DNA of 64,000 bases from Sipunculus nudus (Eukaryota; Annelida; Sipuncula; Golfingiida; Sipunculidae). A program made the translations under genes and the position numbers. The notes below the pieces were generated by a model, which did no database searches, had not been told where the DNA came from, and saw nothing but the letters and a program-made list of their open reading frames with translations. Shown in pieces: positions 11,261 through 22,599 of this stretch. The first letter of the stretch is position 1. Each line of letters opens with the position of its first letter. The stretch covers positions 53,759,058 to 53,823,057 of the forward strand of contig CM049310.1 in assembly GCA_026874595.1 (NCBI GenBank), given 5' to 3'.

Positions 11261-12278
11261 CCAGGATCGGGGTGATTGCATTGTAAATGTAATCAATTAT
11301 GATTACAATTGCTTTAAAAGTGTATGTTTATAATTACAATCAAGATTACTCGAAGTATCAATGTAATTGGTAACGAATACGATTACTTTGACATGTAATT
11401 ATGACCACAATCATAAATACAAGTGTTTATAATGAACAAATAACACCAAAATACATGATAGCCTTTTTTTGTATGATAACACACGGTCTATGAAGTGCTA
11501 AGCCTAAGTCACAGAACCTTCACACTGAGTGTATGATGGGCAACACCTGTCTGAAAGAAAGATATTTCGTGCAACACTTAAAAGTCTCTCAGCTAGTGCT
11601 TATATACTTAATTTATTTGTTACTTAAAACGAATGGCCTGGAAATTAAGCTAAAATCATTACACTGTCACATGTAAATGTTTACTTGATATGCTAGATGC
11701 TTTTTAATAAACAGTAGTATTTGAAACTGAGTGCCTGATAGGTAGCACCTGTCTTTTTTTGGAGATAACCGCCTCCATTTTTTAATGCTTACTTAACTAC
11801 ATATATGTACATCTGCAGAATTCCATTCCGGTTTCGGACTAAGTGACAGGGCAGTTTCACACGCTTCTTCTCATTTTATATCCTAGCGTTAACCAGGCCC
11901 GGTGACTACTGCACCTGTGGACCCTGGGTGCGTAATCAACCCCATTGCTGGGTCATACCACCGAGAAGCCCCCGAAAGGCGCACTCGTTTGTGAGTGAAA
12001 CACAGCCTTTGGGCACGGCCTTCCCATTAAGCCTGCAGAGCGCTCACGCTAGGATGGGGCCGACCGTGAAAAATCTCACCGCCTCGGCTGATTCGAACTC
12101 ACGATCTCCCAGCTTTGAGTCCTGCGCTTTACCCCTGAGCCACAGAAACCGGTTGCAGCACCTGGCAAAAGATTCCTCCTGCAACGCTCAAACGTCGATT
12201 GTGTAATTACAATTACATTTTAAAATGTAATAAATTGTAATCAACTACGATTACTGAGAACGATTACATCAACCCTGG
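11261..12278. mobile_element. About 1-kb TIR DNA element interrupted by a SINE
   Basis: The left terminus CCAGGATCGGGGTGATTGCA is matched by the inverse of the right terminus (…GATTACATCAACCCTGG, ending 12278). Both sub-terminal regions (11270-11400 and 12203-12268) consist of TGTAATC / GATTACA words, so the ends can fold together over more than 60 bp with mismatches. A tRNA-derived sequence lies inside. No convincing target duplication or transposase was seen. Confidence 0.55.
11885..12160 (-). mobile_element. tRNA-derived SINE-like insertion
   Basis: On the minus strand there is an A-box-like TGGCTCAGGGGTAAAGCG (12125-12142) and a B-box GAGTTCGAATC (12090-12100), with tRNA-like spacing. 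About 200 bp of GC-richer tail run on to near 11885. The tRNA-like part lacks a good acceptor stem, so it is a SINE head and not a functional tRNA. It sits inside the TIR element 11261-12278. Confidence 0.55.
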
Positions 12279-12299
12279 TCGTGATATGCTATTTTCACT

Positions 12300-12505
12300 C
12301 ATTCTGTTTGTCTGCTCATTTGTTTGTGGGTAAAAGTGTTACGGAAAAACTACGTATCCGATTTCCTCGAAACTTTCTGGAGGGATTGGATATGACCAGA
12401 GTAGATTTAAATTAATTCTGTGCAGATCCGGGATAGAGATGTATAGCTTTGTCATGGGTAGAGGTTTGTGCTCTACTGCGAGCTTTCTAGATTAAATGTG
12501 CCTTA
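12300..12505. repeat. Probable dispersed repeat remnant
   Basis: The phrases GTGCAGATCCGGGATAGAG-like (12420-12438) and GAGGTTTGTGCTCTACTG (12462-12479), followed by CTTTCTAG, resemble from memory a repeat tail common in marine invertebrate genomes. This is recognition only; no terminal structure is visible. Confidence 0.3.
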
Positions 12506-12605
12506 TAGTTCTTGTCATTTACCGACTTTTGCGAGCCCCCATTTTGTTACGAAGAGAAATTGTTGAGGGGAAGTTACGAAGGTAAATTGTTGAGGGGAAA
12601 AATCC

Positions 12606-12680
12606 TGAGCCGGTCCGGGAGTCGAACCCAGGTCGGTGGCGTACAAGTCCGGCGTACCAACCGCTTCACCAGAAAAGCAA
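12606..12680 (-). mobile_element. tRNA-derived sequence (SINE head or tRNA pseudogene)
   Basis: The minus strand carries A-box-like TGGTGAAGCGGTTGGTACGCC (12651-12671, two halves of a split A box) and B-box GGTTCGACTCC (12618-12628). The anticodon arm does not fold properly, which argues against a working tRNA. Just to the left, AAATTGTTGAGGGGAA occurs twice about 33 bp apart (about 12558-12600). Confidence 0.5.
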
Positions 12681-14858
12681 GCTTCAACAGCGAGACAGTT
12701 CGGTCCGCTTTTATGTCACCCCGTAACAAGTTAAATTTCAAATATAAAATATATCCTTCATGGACGAATCTCACACCACTTTTGGATAAAAATGGTCAAT
12801 TTGGTGCAATCTAAGATGAAATGTGCCGGGGGCATAGAGGCATTGCAGACCAGATACGGGGTCGCATTTATGATCACAGGAATGAATGTTACGTCAGCAT
12901 AATATACCAGGTCAGTGCACTACAAACTATTTTCATTTTCTTGGTGGACAATTATCAATGGAAATGACGCAATATGCTCACCAGCGGCCACCACCTGACC
13001 TTTTCAAGGTCTAAAATATTGCCATATGTAAATACAAGGTCCACTCAGAGACTGTCAATCAAACAACCATTCCTGTCAGTCAAACAGCCCTTTATTCCGA
13101 TGTATAAGTGTTGTCATTTTCCTGATGCATTGCTGGAAAGATAAGAAAATCGGTATTTCATATATGTCTTAATTATATGAACATGTTATATCATGTTTCA
13201 ATCAATTAAGATCAGGCTTGTCTATATTGGTTTCATATTCCATACACGTCTTCTTTTGAAACATTTAATAATTAGCGCAGATACTCCATGTCTGATTTTA
13301 AATGGCCTATTAATGTGAAAATGTGAGGTACATTTATATTTATACATTTATCATTTATCATCACTTTTGTAGAAGACCAAAAATTCAGATAACATCGTGC
13401 TTCCAAAGTGAAGATTAAAACACGATTTAGTATTGCTGATTAATTCCACATAAGAAGGCATGCAAGGGATTATATATTTTTCCACGTAGTATGTTTTCAA
13501 GCTATGTCTGTACACGCTGACTTTAAATATTACGACCTTCAGTATTCAAACGGATGCTTGATAAACACTTAGAACTTAATAACACAAAGACAAAAACTTG
13601 CTCGAATTTCCAATTGCAAATTGTACGTGTATGTGTACGTTTGCATGGTTTTAATTTTTACCCACACCATCATTACCATTTCAACTTAAACATAAATCTA
13701 AATAATAGCATTTGTATGTTATGAATATGTTGTAAATGCTGAGATGTTTGTGGTTCTATTTCTCTCTCTCTCTCTCTCTCTCGCACACATACACACACAT
13801 AAAAACACACAAAAAAATGCATACAGTGGCACAGATATGAAGAAATGAAGGAGCAGCCTAGTTAGAACGAACTGTCAGACATAAACTAACAGCAGGCCAA
13901 CGCCCTCACATCGCTCATACCATTTTTAGTAAGTGTTTTCACTATTTGTAGGTCGAGCAGTCATATTTCTCAGTATATCCGTCACAGCGTCGACATTCCA
14001 CGACAAATAACACAAAAATGGGCCGGGTCGTCTGGACAGTTAAACGATATCTTCTTATCTTCAAAGAACACAAGGGCCTTTGTTGCGAGGATAATTGCTC
14101 ACATGCAGATATTTCACTAGTACGAAGTGGCCTTTAGCTTTTTTAAAAAATACCTACCCAGAAGATTGCAACTCGAGCCAATTGTCTCTGCGATCTTTTG
14201 ACTTAAAGGTGTTTTGTGTGTTCATATATGTTGAGTTGCTGTTAAAATGGTAAGACTTGCATATTCTTGCTTGCTTAAAAAAGTATACTATCGGATTCCA
14301 TGTCGACGTATCATAAATAATTAAATTTAGACCTTTACACACACTCACAGGCTTAGACATACACACAATAAGACATCGCATCATTCACATCATATAGAAA
14401 CACATGCTATCATGGCGAAAAAAATAGTCAACAGTCCTTTGCTGAAAATGAGCATATTGCTTTCAACACGTTAAGTGTGAGTTGATCAGTAAACAGATAT
14501 GAAAATAGAACGGTATTGAGTAGAGTGCATACTTAGCCAATGTAAAAAAATTATATTTGACCTCCGAGTAACCCTGAGGGAGTGTATGAACGTTATCAAA
14601 TACCAAAATTATTGGAGCAGGAAATGTCGTTATATAAGCAACAAGACCTCCCCAATGTGTACTCAACAGGCTGAGAGGGATATGAGAACGACCAAAATTA
14701 GAGCAGAGAAAAAAACACTCAAAAGTGCCAGTTCATTTAAATTCACTTTAGTGTTTAATTACCAATACACAAACAAAAGCAACCGGGCTAACCGGAAATC
14801 ATTGTCATACACTCCAAGTAGGAAATCATGCAGTTTTTCGCAAATTATATATCAAAAT
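12681..14858. other. Intergenic, nothing recognised apart from a (TC)n tract
   Basis: AT-rich unique DNA. A (TC)n microsatellite lies at about 13761-13783, followed by CA-rich sequence. No supported gene. Confidence 0.4.
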
Positions 14859-14905
14859 GAAACCAGGGGCGTAGCCAGGATTGAGGGAGTGGAGGGGGCC
14901 ATCAT

Positions 14906-15759
14906 CAGTGGCGGATCAATAAATTCGAAAAGGGGGGGAGGGGGGTAAGAAACATATGCATGTTTATATATTGTTGTGTATATATCTTATTATTAATAAT
15001 ATTATTATTATCATTATTATTATTACTATACTTCATTGTTTCAGTGTAAGAAAAATATATTTCTTTATTTTCAATTATGAAACATGGTTTAATTAAGGTT
15101 AGTTACAGGTACATGGGGTGGGTATGGGAGGGGGTTTCCCCCTCACATATTGGAAAATTTTGAATATACAATGTCAAGAGGACATTTTGAGGCAATTTTC
15201 ACAAAAAAATGAGGATATCCTGTTCCTGAAAAACTGTTCCCTAATGTCTTTGCGTTATGTAGTTATGATTCAATGGCGCAAAAGCGCAATCACGCTTGTA
15301 AATATCAAAATATTATCTTTTAAATTTAATGCACGTGGAGAAATAACTGAATTATTAAGTTAAATTCTGCATTTTACCGGGTTTCGTGGTCTCGACAGCA
15401 CACAGGACTACAAAGAGCTCAACCCAGATCGCGAGTTTGAGAACCGGTATCACCAGAGGAGCCGTATAAGATTGTTCACGGTCCACCCGAACCAGGGCTC
15501 AGTGCTCGATCGATCTGCAGTTGTTCTGCAGCTGATCATAAATATCCTTATACTCAACTAATAAATTTGAAGGTAATTGTAACTGCAGATAACTTAAATA
15601 AAGTCTAATAGCTTATTAATAATAAGAAATATGTAAACGAATATAAATCCCGAAAATTGGAAATTATAGATAAAATGAGATATTTTGCAGTTCAACGGGG
15701 GACCGCGCGCCGAAGGCGCCCCCTCTGGAATCGTCTCTTATGGCATATATCTGCCACTG
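14906..15759. mobile_element. Second TIR pair nested inside the 14864-15934 element
   Basis: TCAGTGGCGGATC begins near 14905 and its near-inverse ATCTGCCACTGA ends near 15760, defining an inner element of about 854 bp. Inside it are ATT/TTA-rich DNA and a GC-richer segment at 15380-15540. No clear target duplication was found, so it could also be an inner terminal repeat of the same element. Confidence 0.45.
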
Positions 15760-15765
15760 ATTTAA

Positions 15766-15768
<3 letters not shown>

Positions 15769-15828
<60 letters not shown>
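15769..15828. repeat. (AT)n microsatellite
   Basis: About 60 bp of uninterrupted AT dinucleotides at the inner edge of the nested element. Confidence 0.9.
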
Positions 15829-15832
<4 letters not shown>

Positions 15833-15939
15833 TTAAGTGAAATTCAGAAAGGACGGCGAGTACTGGATGCGACCGGGGCGGGGAGGGGGGGGGGGCATGG
15901 CCCACTGCGCCCCCCCCCCTTGGCTACGCCCCTGGAAAC

Positions 15940-18112
15940 CAGTTGGAATTCATCAGCTATCTGTCATCAGAACCTAAATATGTCTCCAAATCTCTTCTTG
16001 AAGACTATGCTATGGTGGTAAAATCGTTTATGATAGGGATCAAATAAGTCGGACAACCACTCAGATGGTTGGCTGCAGATGGTTAAATTTCTAAACACAA
16101 GATAATACACGTTACATTTTCTTTGATGGAGAACCCCCACACATTTTGAGTTACCTCGACAATTTAAAATCAGTGAGAGCACACTTGTTCAGCTCATAAC
16201 TACGACAAGCTTCTTCACACTGTGTAGATATCATGAAATCTTTATCACTGCAATAAACGCACTGCATAAAATGGAAGCATTCGTACCATTGTATATATAT
16301 GCCCTACCTCAAACGTTCTTCTTCGTCCATGAGCCCCGTGATTGCTGGGGTAAATGTGAGGATAGAGTTCCCAGGTCTGCATTTCTTTGACAAATCATAG
16401 AATATTGCTTAGGTAGAGTATAAATATGAGGGTGCTAACCGAACTGGTAAAGAATTAGAGGAAGAAATAACCTAGGAATGTGAGGGTTACATCTTCTCAA
16501 TTATTCCGAGGTTCTAGGAACACTGCTACACAAAGGGGAATTACTAGAAGGCTATTAGAGAATAATTCATTATTTCAGACTTAAACCATTGCAAGATAAA
16601 TACAGAAAAAAAAAAACTTGGAATTTCTTTGCCACATCACGTGGAAAAGTTCAATGGGCGGTATTAGTGGAGCCGTCAAACGTTAGATCTGAGACACAGT
16701 GGAAAGCACAAGATTGCTTGCACAGAATGCTGTGAAACACAATTTTTTAATTGACTGGAGATGTCACTGATAGTGTAAGGAAAGATAATCAATGAATATA
16801 CATTTTGTTTAGGTTACAAGGCAAGTCAGTTGAGTTCATGTAAAAACTGAGGATTCTCCCGGTGGATTTGATCAAGACACACTGGCAGTATCTTTGTAGA
16901 GCGCTGGTGCCGAATACAATACAAGTTCAAACGCATCGAGTCGGAGAACTACCGAGTGACAGTGATGGTCCAAGCTGGTAAGAACTCCAAGTGGCCCGCA
17001 AATCTAGAAGACACCACAATAAACACGGGGCTTCTAAATACACCAGCGGCGTAGGGATAAATGTCGTGAAGAGGGCTATATAGTTAATTCAAGTGTATTA
17101 GACAAGAATTGTTCCCAGGCAAATTCCATACACATGGGTGTATTTGTGGTAAGGTATAAGTAACATGTTGTAAGCACGCACATGTGGAATGTAAACAGGT
17201 TTTAAATTTTGATTTTAAAGTTTGACAGTTGAGACAAGTAGTCCCGGCCGTCCGACAGTGCCCAACAGAAGAGAATCGCTTCGAGTAGAAACGACCTCTG
17301 GCGGATGGGTGGACCATGACTGGGATGCCCCTCCGACTCAATCAGGGTCATTACATACGGCAAATCATCTGCAGTACTACCCTCACTAGGAATAAATATA
17401 AGGTATATGAACTGTTTTAGATAACTCACTGCGGTGTAAACCCAATATGAGATAAACATTATGGGTGCTTAATAACTTCTGTACATGACGCAGTTTTCAT
17501 AATTTACGGCTGAAATACCAGACAACTCAATCTATTTTCTGATCCCCTCGCGCTGGAACACAGCCGGCCTCTAATTGGTTCACTTCAGTAAATGTTTACG
17601 TTAGAAACTCGCTACTTGTCACAAAATCTGGACTTGTCCCCGTATCAAACTACGTAGTCTTAAGGGAGTAAAAGACAAGGTTTAAGGAATTAAGACAGAG
17701 AACCAACTTAAAATATTCAGTGTAAACATCCGCCCATGAAATCACATGCTAATAACCTCGTACATTGTGGCAACAATTAAGGTGGGAAATTTTGCAACAT
17801 TTTTGTATAATATGTGCAAAAATACAGCTCATTTTCGGTCATTCTGTTTTAGTGTGCGCGGATGTCTGCAGATGAATGAATTTCTCCTTCGCCCATCAAG
17901 TAAATTGTATGACCGTAACTTGTGTAAGGAATGTCAGTTGCTGAAAACGAAAAATCTTCTACTATTCAATATAAAAACTAATCAAGCCTTTTAGACCATC
18001 ATTCACAATGAACAACCGTGCTCTCTTTAACTTTGAGGATTTTGAAATATGTACAAGTGCCATATCATTGTTTTTAAACACGAACAACTCATATTGCTAA
18101 GTTTAAGTAGTA
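15940..18112. other. Intergenic, nothing firmly recognised
   Basis: Mixed AT-rich and moderately GC-rich sequence. A plus-strand frame open at 16872-17054 was considered as a coding fragment and not accepted. No repeat termini or RNA genes. Confidence 0.4.
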
Positions 18113-18276
18113 CAGTGGAACCCACAGTTACGACCACCTATGGAACCGACCAAAGAGGTCGTAATTTGGGGGTGGTTGTATTTATGAAACTCTAAATTAC
18201 CTTGATCGTATATTCTGGACCAAGAAAAGTAGTCGTAATTGTGAAGGTGGTCGCAATTGCGGGGTGATCGCAAGGC
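18113..18276. mobile_element. MITE relative of 9846-10001, right end lost
   Basis: It starts CAGTGGAACCCACAGTTACG after TA. It then follows the same order as the MITE at 9846: CGACC, GGACC-AAAG, GTCGTAATT, TCGCAATTGCGGG. The right terminus is replaced by a (TA)n tract from about 18277. Confidence 0.65.
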
Positions 18277-20058
18277 GATATATATATATACATATATATA
18301 TATATCAGGACTGCAAAGTCTGCAAAACTTAATTGAAATGTAAAGTGCAAAAAAAATACTGATATACTTTATTCAAATTTTTGTTAACCAGGAATAAGTG
18401 CTTATTACAATAATGAGATTAAATACAAATCTATAAAAATGTTGACAATGATTAAGAAGTTTATGGGGTTCTCCTGCAAAATAGTTCACCTGTTATTGCT
18501 GTAGGAAATAAATGTGGTACATAAAGAAGTTGACTGTTGGAACTATGTATAGGCCAAGTAAAGAGACTGCAACGAGACTTACGGTATAACGCGAGTCACA
18601 AACATTATGTATAACACTCCTTGACAGTTTACCAAACACGCTGATTACAAACATACATTTTGGCAACCATGATATGTGGCATAATCCAAAAGACGAGTTA
18701 TTATTTTCCATTGATACTGATCTGAAGAGAAAATGAAAAAGAAATCATGTAAATATTTTATATGTCTATAAGCCGTAACGTGAGTCACGTCGTAATTGGT
18801 TCCTTAATAAAACAGTATCTTGTGTTAGGTTATTTATTGGTCACATTTCATCTTAGAGGTCATCACCATCTCAAAGTTTATTTACTGAAATAAAGTAGTG
18901 TCAGTTTTACAGGATAAACATAAGGAGTGTCGGGGAAAAAGAAGTGCTAATCACGGTGGAAATGCAAAGATCGGGAATTTTACCAGGATTCGTTAAAACG
19001 TGTTACATGCACACAAGAAATCTAGTAAGCCAAGCTGAGAGAATAAGTGCCATGGATCCCCAACTTGGCCAACGCATCACATTTCACATGACTTTTGAGT
19101 ATTGAGTTACTAGTTCAGTCTTTTGTTCTGTACAGGTTCTCATTTTAAATTATCGTATGGATCTGAGACAGAGTTACGTGACTGATAATAAATAAAGCCA
19201 TTTATATCATCCCAGCAGGTAATAAACTGAAAGGGTAATAATTTTGCAATTTGTAATAAAAAATAGAAAGCTATAGTGCTTTAAAACAAAATAAAAATTA
19301 TGCCCACGTTTTGTATGAACAAATTGCAATTTAAGAACCTTAATCATAATTAATGCTCGCCCCGCCACGTGTTTGCATTCCACTTATTCGGCCCATATTC
19401 CCAAGTTCATTTGCGCATAAGTGCCTGTACATTTGTGAATATTTCTTGGTGACTTCCTGAATCCGGATCATGAACCGGATCCACAACAAATCTAATCGAT
19501 TCTTTCTTGGCCCATTCTCAGAGTTTCCTGACATTGCATTAGATTCCGTTCATGACTGCGTGAGTCATGTGAACAAACACACACGCAAACACACCCTCAC
19601 ACATGCAAACACATACACGATCGGGGATGAACGCATACCTCGGCGGAAGCAATGATATGCACGTACATAGAGTGCGCATATACGGACTACTGACGATACG
19701 AATGACTATGAAACACAGACATGATTTATAGTTAAGAAAGCAAAGTATCAGATTCACGCTCAGATGGAGCTAGAAAAAAAATGTCACTTAATCGAATTAA
19801 ATATGCAAAACGTATACATTTCACCGCAGCCACACATGTTACAAATATTAATAGAATCGAAATCACAGCCTAAGAAGAATATATCACATGACACTTTCTA
19901 ATTAGTCTGTGCCACAAGCAGCACAGATTTAATCTAAATATAATAACACTAACACGCATCCACAGACTTTGTTTGTGTCATTCTTCTGTAGTTACTCTAT
20001 CCGACTGTGCCCCTCCCCAAAAAAATTACTTCACCAACAAATATATGCAATTGACATA
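18277..20058. other. Intergenic, nothing recognised
   Basis: AT-rich DNA beginning with a short (TA)n tract and including a CA-rich stretch at about 19578-19620. No supported gene. Confidence 0.4.
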
Positions 20059-20060
20059 TA

Positions 20061-20244
20061 CAGTGAAACCTCGTTGTGTCGAAGTCGAAGGGACCCTCAG
20101 AAAACTCCGAAACATCCGAGGTTCGACACAAGCGGGTTTTGTTTGGTAATAATTTAACTAGAGTTGTCCGGAATATCGTGTCTGTTCCTTCGACATAAGC
20201 GGGTTATTCGACTTAAGCGAGTTCGACAAAACGGGGTTTCACTG
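20061..20244. mobile_element. MITE, 184 bp, TA target site
   Basis: The termini CAGTGAAACCTCGTTGTGTC (20061-20080) and, inverted at the right, CAGTGAAACCCCGTTTTGTC (20244 leftwards) match at 16 of 20 positions. TA flanks both ends (20059-20060 and 20245-20246). Internal TTCGACATAAGCGGG / TTCGACACAAGCGGG words repeat. The look is that of a pogo/Tc1-mariner-type MITE; this class assignment is inferred. No coding capacity. Confidence 0.8.
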
Positions 20245-20246
20245 TA

Positions 20247-20739
20247 CATGTAAGTGAAGTATATGTAAATGGTGTTTGGGTAATCTTTCATATGTCAGTA
20301 TACCATGACAAAGGATAAACAACCATCTTTGTTTCAATCACCCTGACCCCCATAATCCTTCACCATCTTGTTTTCTTTTAAACCGGCTGCCGTAAGGTTG
20401 CATTATAATCCGAGCACCGACTTGCTGGGCCCCTGCAGTGCAATTAAACCAATTAGTAAAGTGATGACACCGTCGCGTGATCTGTCATATCAGTTTTGTC
20501 ATCAGTCAATCGCAAACGACTAAACCTGATCAAATGGAACAACAGTCGGAACAATCTCAAAACACAACAACTGGTGGTTGGTCATATACGATAAAAGACT
20601 ATGCCGCTGAAGTACTATGCTTGTTGATACCTTTAAGAACCTTAGACGACATCTCTGGGCGGGAACCGGTGTTAAAAGGTTTAGGTGGTCAAGACAAGCT
20701 ACAAATGAGCTGATTCAGACTTAAAACAATACGACTGTC
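20247..20739. other. Intergenic, nothing recognised
   Basis: A 78-codon plus-strand frame at 20477-20713 has no recognisable domain and overlaps the edge of the repeat array to its right. No other feature was seen. Confidence 0.35.
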
Positions 20740-21700
20740 GAGGAGTCGCAGAGGTGAGATTGTAAGAACAAGAAAGAACCCGTCAGGTGGTTGAAATGTG
20801 GAACAGCTGAGGTGGTTCGGAGGCCTTGAACAACTAAGGTGATTATGTGGTTTAGAAATTGTTGTTGACGAGACCGTCAGAAACTGAGGCGGAAAAGGGG
20901 TTGAATAACGGAGGCTGAGGGTTTCAGGGCCTTTAGGTGAAAAAAATGTTGAACAAATGGTGGAGGTGTTGAGAAACTGAGGTGGTATAGAGGCGTCGAG
21001 CAAATAAGGTGGGTGCGGCGTTGACGAACTGAGTTGGCTGAGGCGTTGAGCAAATGAGGTGGGTGCGGCGTTGACGAACTGAGTTGGCTGAGGCGTTGAG
21101 CAAATGAGGTGGGTGCGGCGTTGACGAACTGAGTTGGCTGAGGCGTTGAGCAAATGAGGTGGGTGCGGCGTTGACGAACTGAGTTGGCTGAGGCGTTGAG
21201 CAAATGAGGTGGGTGCGGCGTTGACGAACTGAGTTGGCTGAGGCGTTGAGCAAATGAGGTGGGTGCGGCGTTGACGAACTGAGTTGGCTGAGGCGTTGAG
21301 CAAATGAGGTGGGTGCGGCGTTGACGAACTGAGTTGGTTGAGGCGTAGAGCAAATGAGGTGGGTGCGGCGTTGACGAACTGAGTTGGCTGAGGCGTTGAG
21401 CAAATGAGGTGGGTGCGGCGTTGACGAACTGAGTTGGCTGAGACGTTGAGAAAATGAGGTGGGTGCGGCGTTGACGAACCGAGTTGGTTGAGGCGTAGAG
21501 CAAATGAGGTGGGTGCGGCGTTGACGAACTGAGTTGGCTGAGGCGTTGAGCAAATGAGGTGGGTGCGGCGTTGACGAACTGAGTTGGCTGAGGCGTTGAG
21601 CAAATGAGGTGCATGGTTGAGGCGTTGACCAACTAAAAGGTGTCTGAGGCGTTGAAAAACTGATTTGGTTGAGGCGTTGAACAACTTAAGTGGTTAGGCT
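20740..21700. repeat. Wider degenerate array of a 25-bp unit around the minisatellite
   Basis: Outside the uniform core, the flanks repeat loosely the same words: GAGGTGGTT, GGCCTTGAACAACTAAGG, GAAACTGAGG and GGCGTTGAACAACTTAAG. The ancestral unit is about 25 bp (GGCGTTGANNAACTGAGGTGG-like). Three long minus-strand frames (up to 331 codons) across this block follow from the repeat's composition and are not taken as genes. Confidence 0.7.
21011..21610. repeat. 50-bp minisatellite, 12 copies
   Basis: Units start every 50 bp from 21011 (GGGTGCGGCGTTGACGAAC...). Each 50-mer is two diverged 25-mers: GGCGTTGACGAACTGAGTTG and GGCGTTGAGCAAATGAGGTG. The copies are nearly identical. The variant GAGGCGTAGAG appears in the units starting 21311 and 21461, exactly 150 bp apart, which points to duplication in three-unit blocks. 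It is GC-rich and the plus strand is rich in G over C. Because 50 is not a multiple of 3 and no stop falls in any minus-strand frame, all three minus frames stay open. Confidence 0.95.
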
Positions 21701-22020
21701 TGTCCTTATATAGGTATTCATGTCGCCTTTCCCCAAGAGCTTTTGCAAACACCGAATGACTGGAACAGCCTTAGTGCTATATATCGAACAGGGGAGCAGA
21801 ATTTGCCCTTAGGTTTGTCGGTCTGTTTACCTCTATATATATATAGCCGTCTAGAACGGGTTCGTTTTTGAGGTCACGTGGTTCAATGATCAGTTCATCG
21901 GCGGATGATGGTGGTCTGTTGATAGCGGTGTTTCATCTGACCTTTACGTGTGTGAATATTCAAGATTTTCTCAGCAGTTTCTACTATCGCTTGAAAGCAG
22001 TTCCAATAGAGAACTTGCTG
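21701..22020. other. Intergenic, nothing recognised
   Basis: Short stretch after the array with a brief TA run near 21834-21844. No gene or repeat termini. Confidence 0.35.
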
Positions 22021-22200
22021 GGGTGACTAAGGTAGGCGTTAAATTGCCGCGAACAGCCGATAAACTGAAGTGGTGACAGCACTTAACAATTGAGATGCTC
22101 GAGGCATTGAAAAATGGTTGCTGAGACCTTAAACAAACGAGATGCTTAAGATGTGCAACGCCATTACAACTGAGCGGTTAAGTCCAAGTAGTTATTAAGG
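22021..22200. repeat. Very degenerate continuation of the 25-bp array
   Basis: Words such as ACTGAAGTGGTGACAGC, CATTGAAAAATGG and AACTGAGCGGTTAAG recall the 25-bp unit of the array at 20740-21700, now almost unrecognisable. Assignment is tentative. Confidence 0.3.
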
Positions 22201-22464
22201 TTAAAGGGATATTAAACAAGGCGACATCGTGAAAAGTATATACATGACTATTATAAGTAAACATAACGCTCATGATTTAATATATAGTAATTAGGTATAT
22301 TTTGTATATTTTCACAAACAATGCAGATCACCATTCAAAATAACGGCACATAAAGTGACTGTTTCTCCGGAATTAATATTTTTCTACTAGTGATAATATA
22401 TATACATGCCAGGGAATATAATTCCAAATTTGCAGTTTTATATAACCACCGACCGGATTGAAAA

Positions 22465-22560
22465 TTGTCACCGCGGTGCCGATTGGCAGGAAAACGTAAA
22501 TAAGCTGGAATATAAGTCGCTCAGAGGCGCATAAAACGTCTCAGTCAGAAGTTCTTGCTA
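22465..22560 (+). promoter_or_regulatory. Core-promoter-like motif set in the intergenic region
   Basis: ATTGG (inverted CCAAT box) at 22482-22486, TATAAG at 22511-22516 and the initiator TCAGTC at 22541-22546 occur in the expected order. If the initiator A (22543) is +1, they lie at about -61 and -32. The block is GC-richer than its flanks. The sequence downstream has no long open frame, so any transcript would be non-coding or an untranslated leader. It lies about 4.2 kb upstream of exon 1a. The promoter call is an inference from motif spacing only. Confidence 0.35.
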
Positions 22561-22599
22561 AAAATATTGATTAAAAAAACTGTATCGGTGACACCTTGG

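Larger units (their letters stand above)
14864..15934. mobile_element. Non-autonomous DNA transposon, 1071 bp, with perfect termini
   Basis: The left end CAGGGGCGTAGCC (from 14864) is the exact inverse of the right end GGCTACGCCCCTG (to 15934). A 5-bp direct duplication gaaac flanks both sides (14859-14863 and 15935-15939). The CAGGGG terminus is hAT-like in appearance, but a 5-bp duplication is not the usual 8 bp, so the superfamily is open. Near the right end a G-run (about 15884-15895) and a C-run (about 15910-15919) face each other. No transposase. Confidence 0.75.

Noticed and set aside
12606-12680. Functional tRNA gene on the minus strand
   Set aside because: A and B boxes are present, but the anticodon stem and acceptor stem do not pair. 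It is better taken as a tRNA-derived repeat.
16872-17054. Plus-strand open frame with a faint likeness to a Runt-domain segment (RVTVMVQAG...)
   Set aside because: The likeness needs a frame change and is short and gapped. 60 open codons without a start or clear splice sites are not enough to call a pseudogene. A BLASTX against Runx and transposon proteins would settle it.
20689-21684. Three long overlapping minus-strand frames (331, 251 and 206 codons)
   Set aside because: All are readings of one 50-bp minisatellite that has no stop in any minus frame. Identical sequence in three frames and the lack of splice or promoter context point to a repeat artefact.
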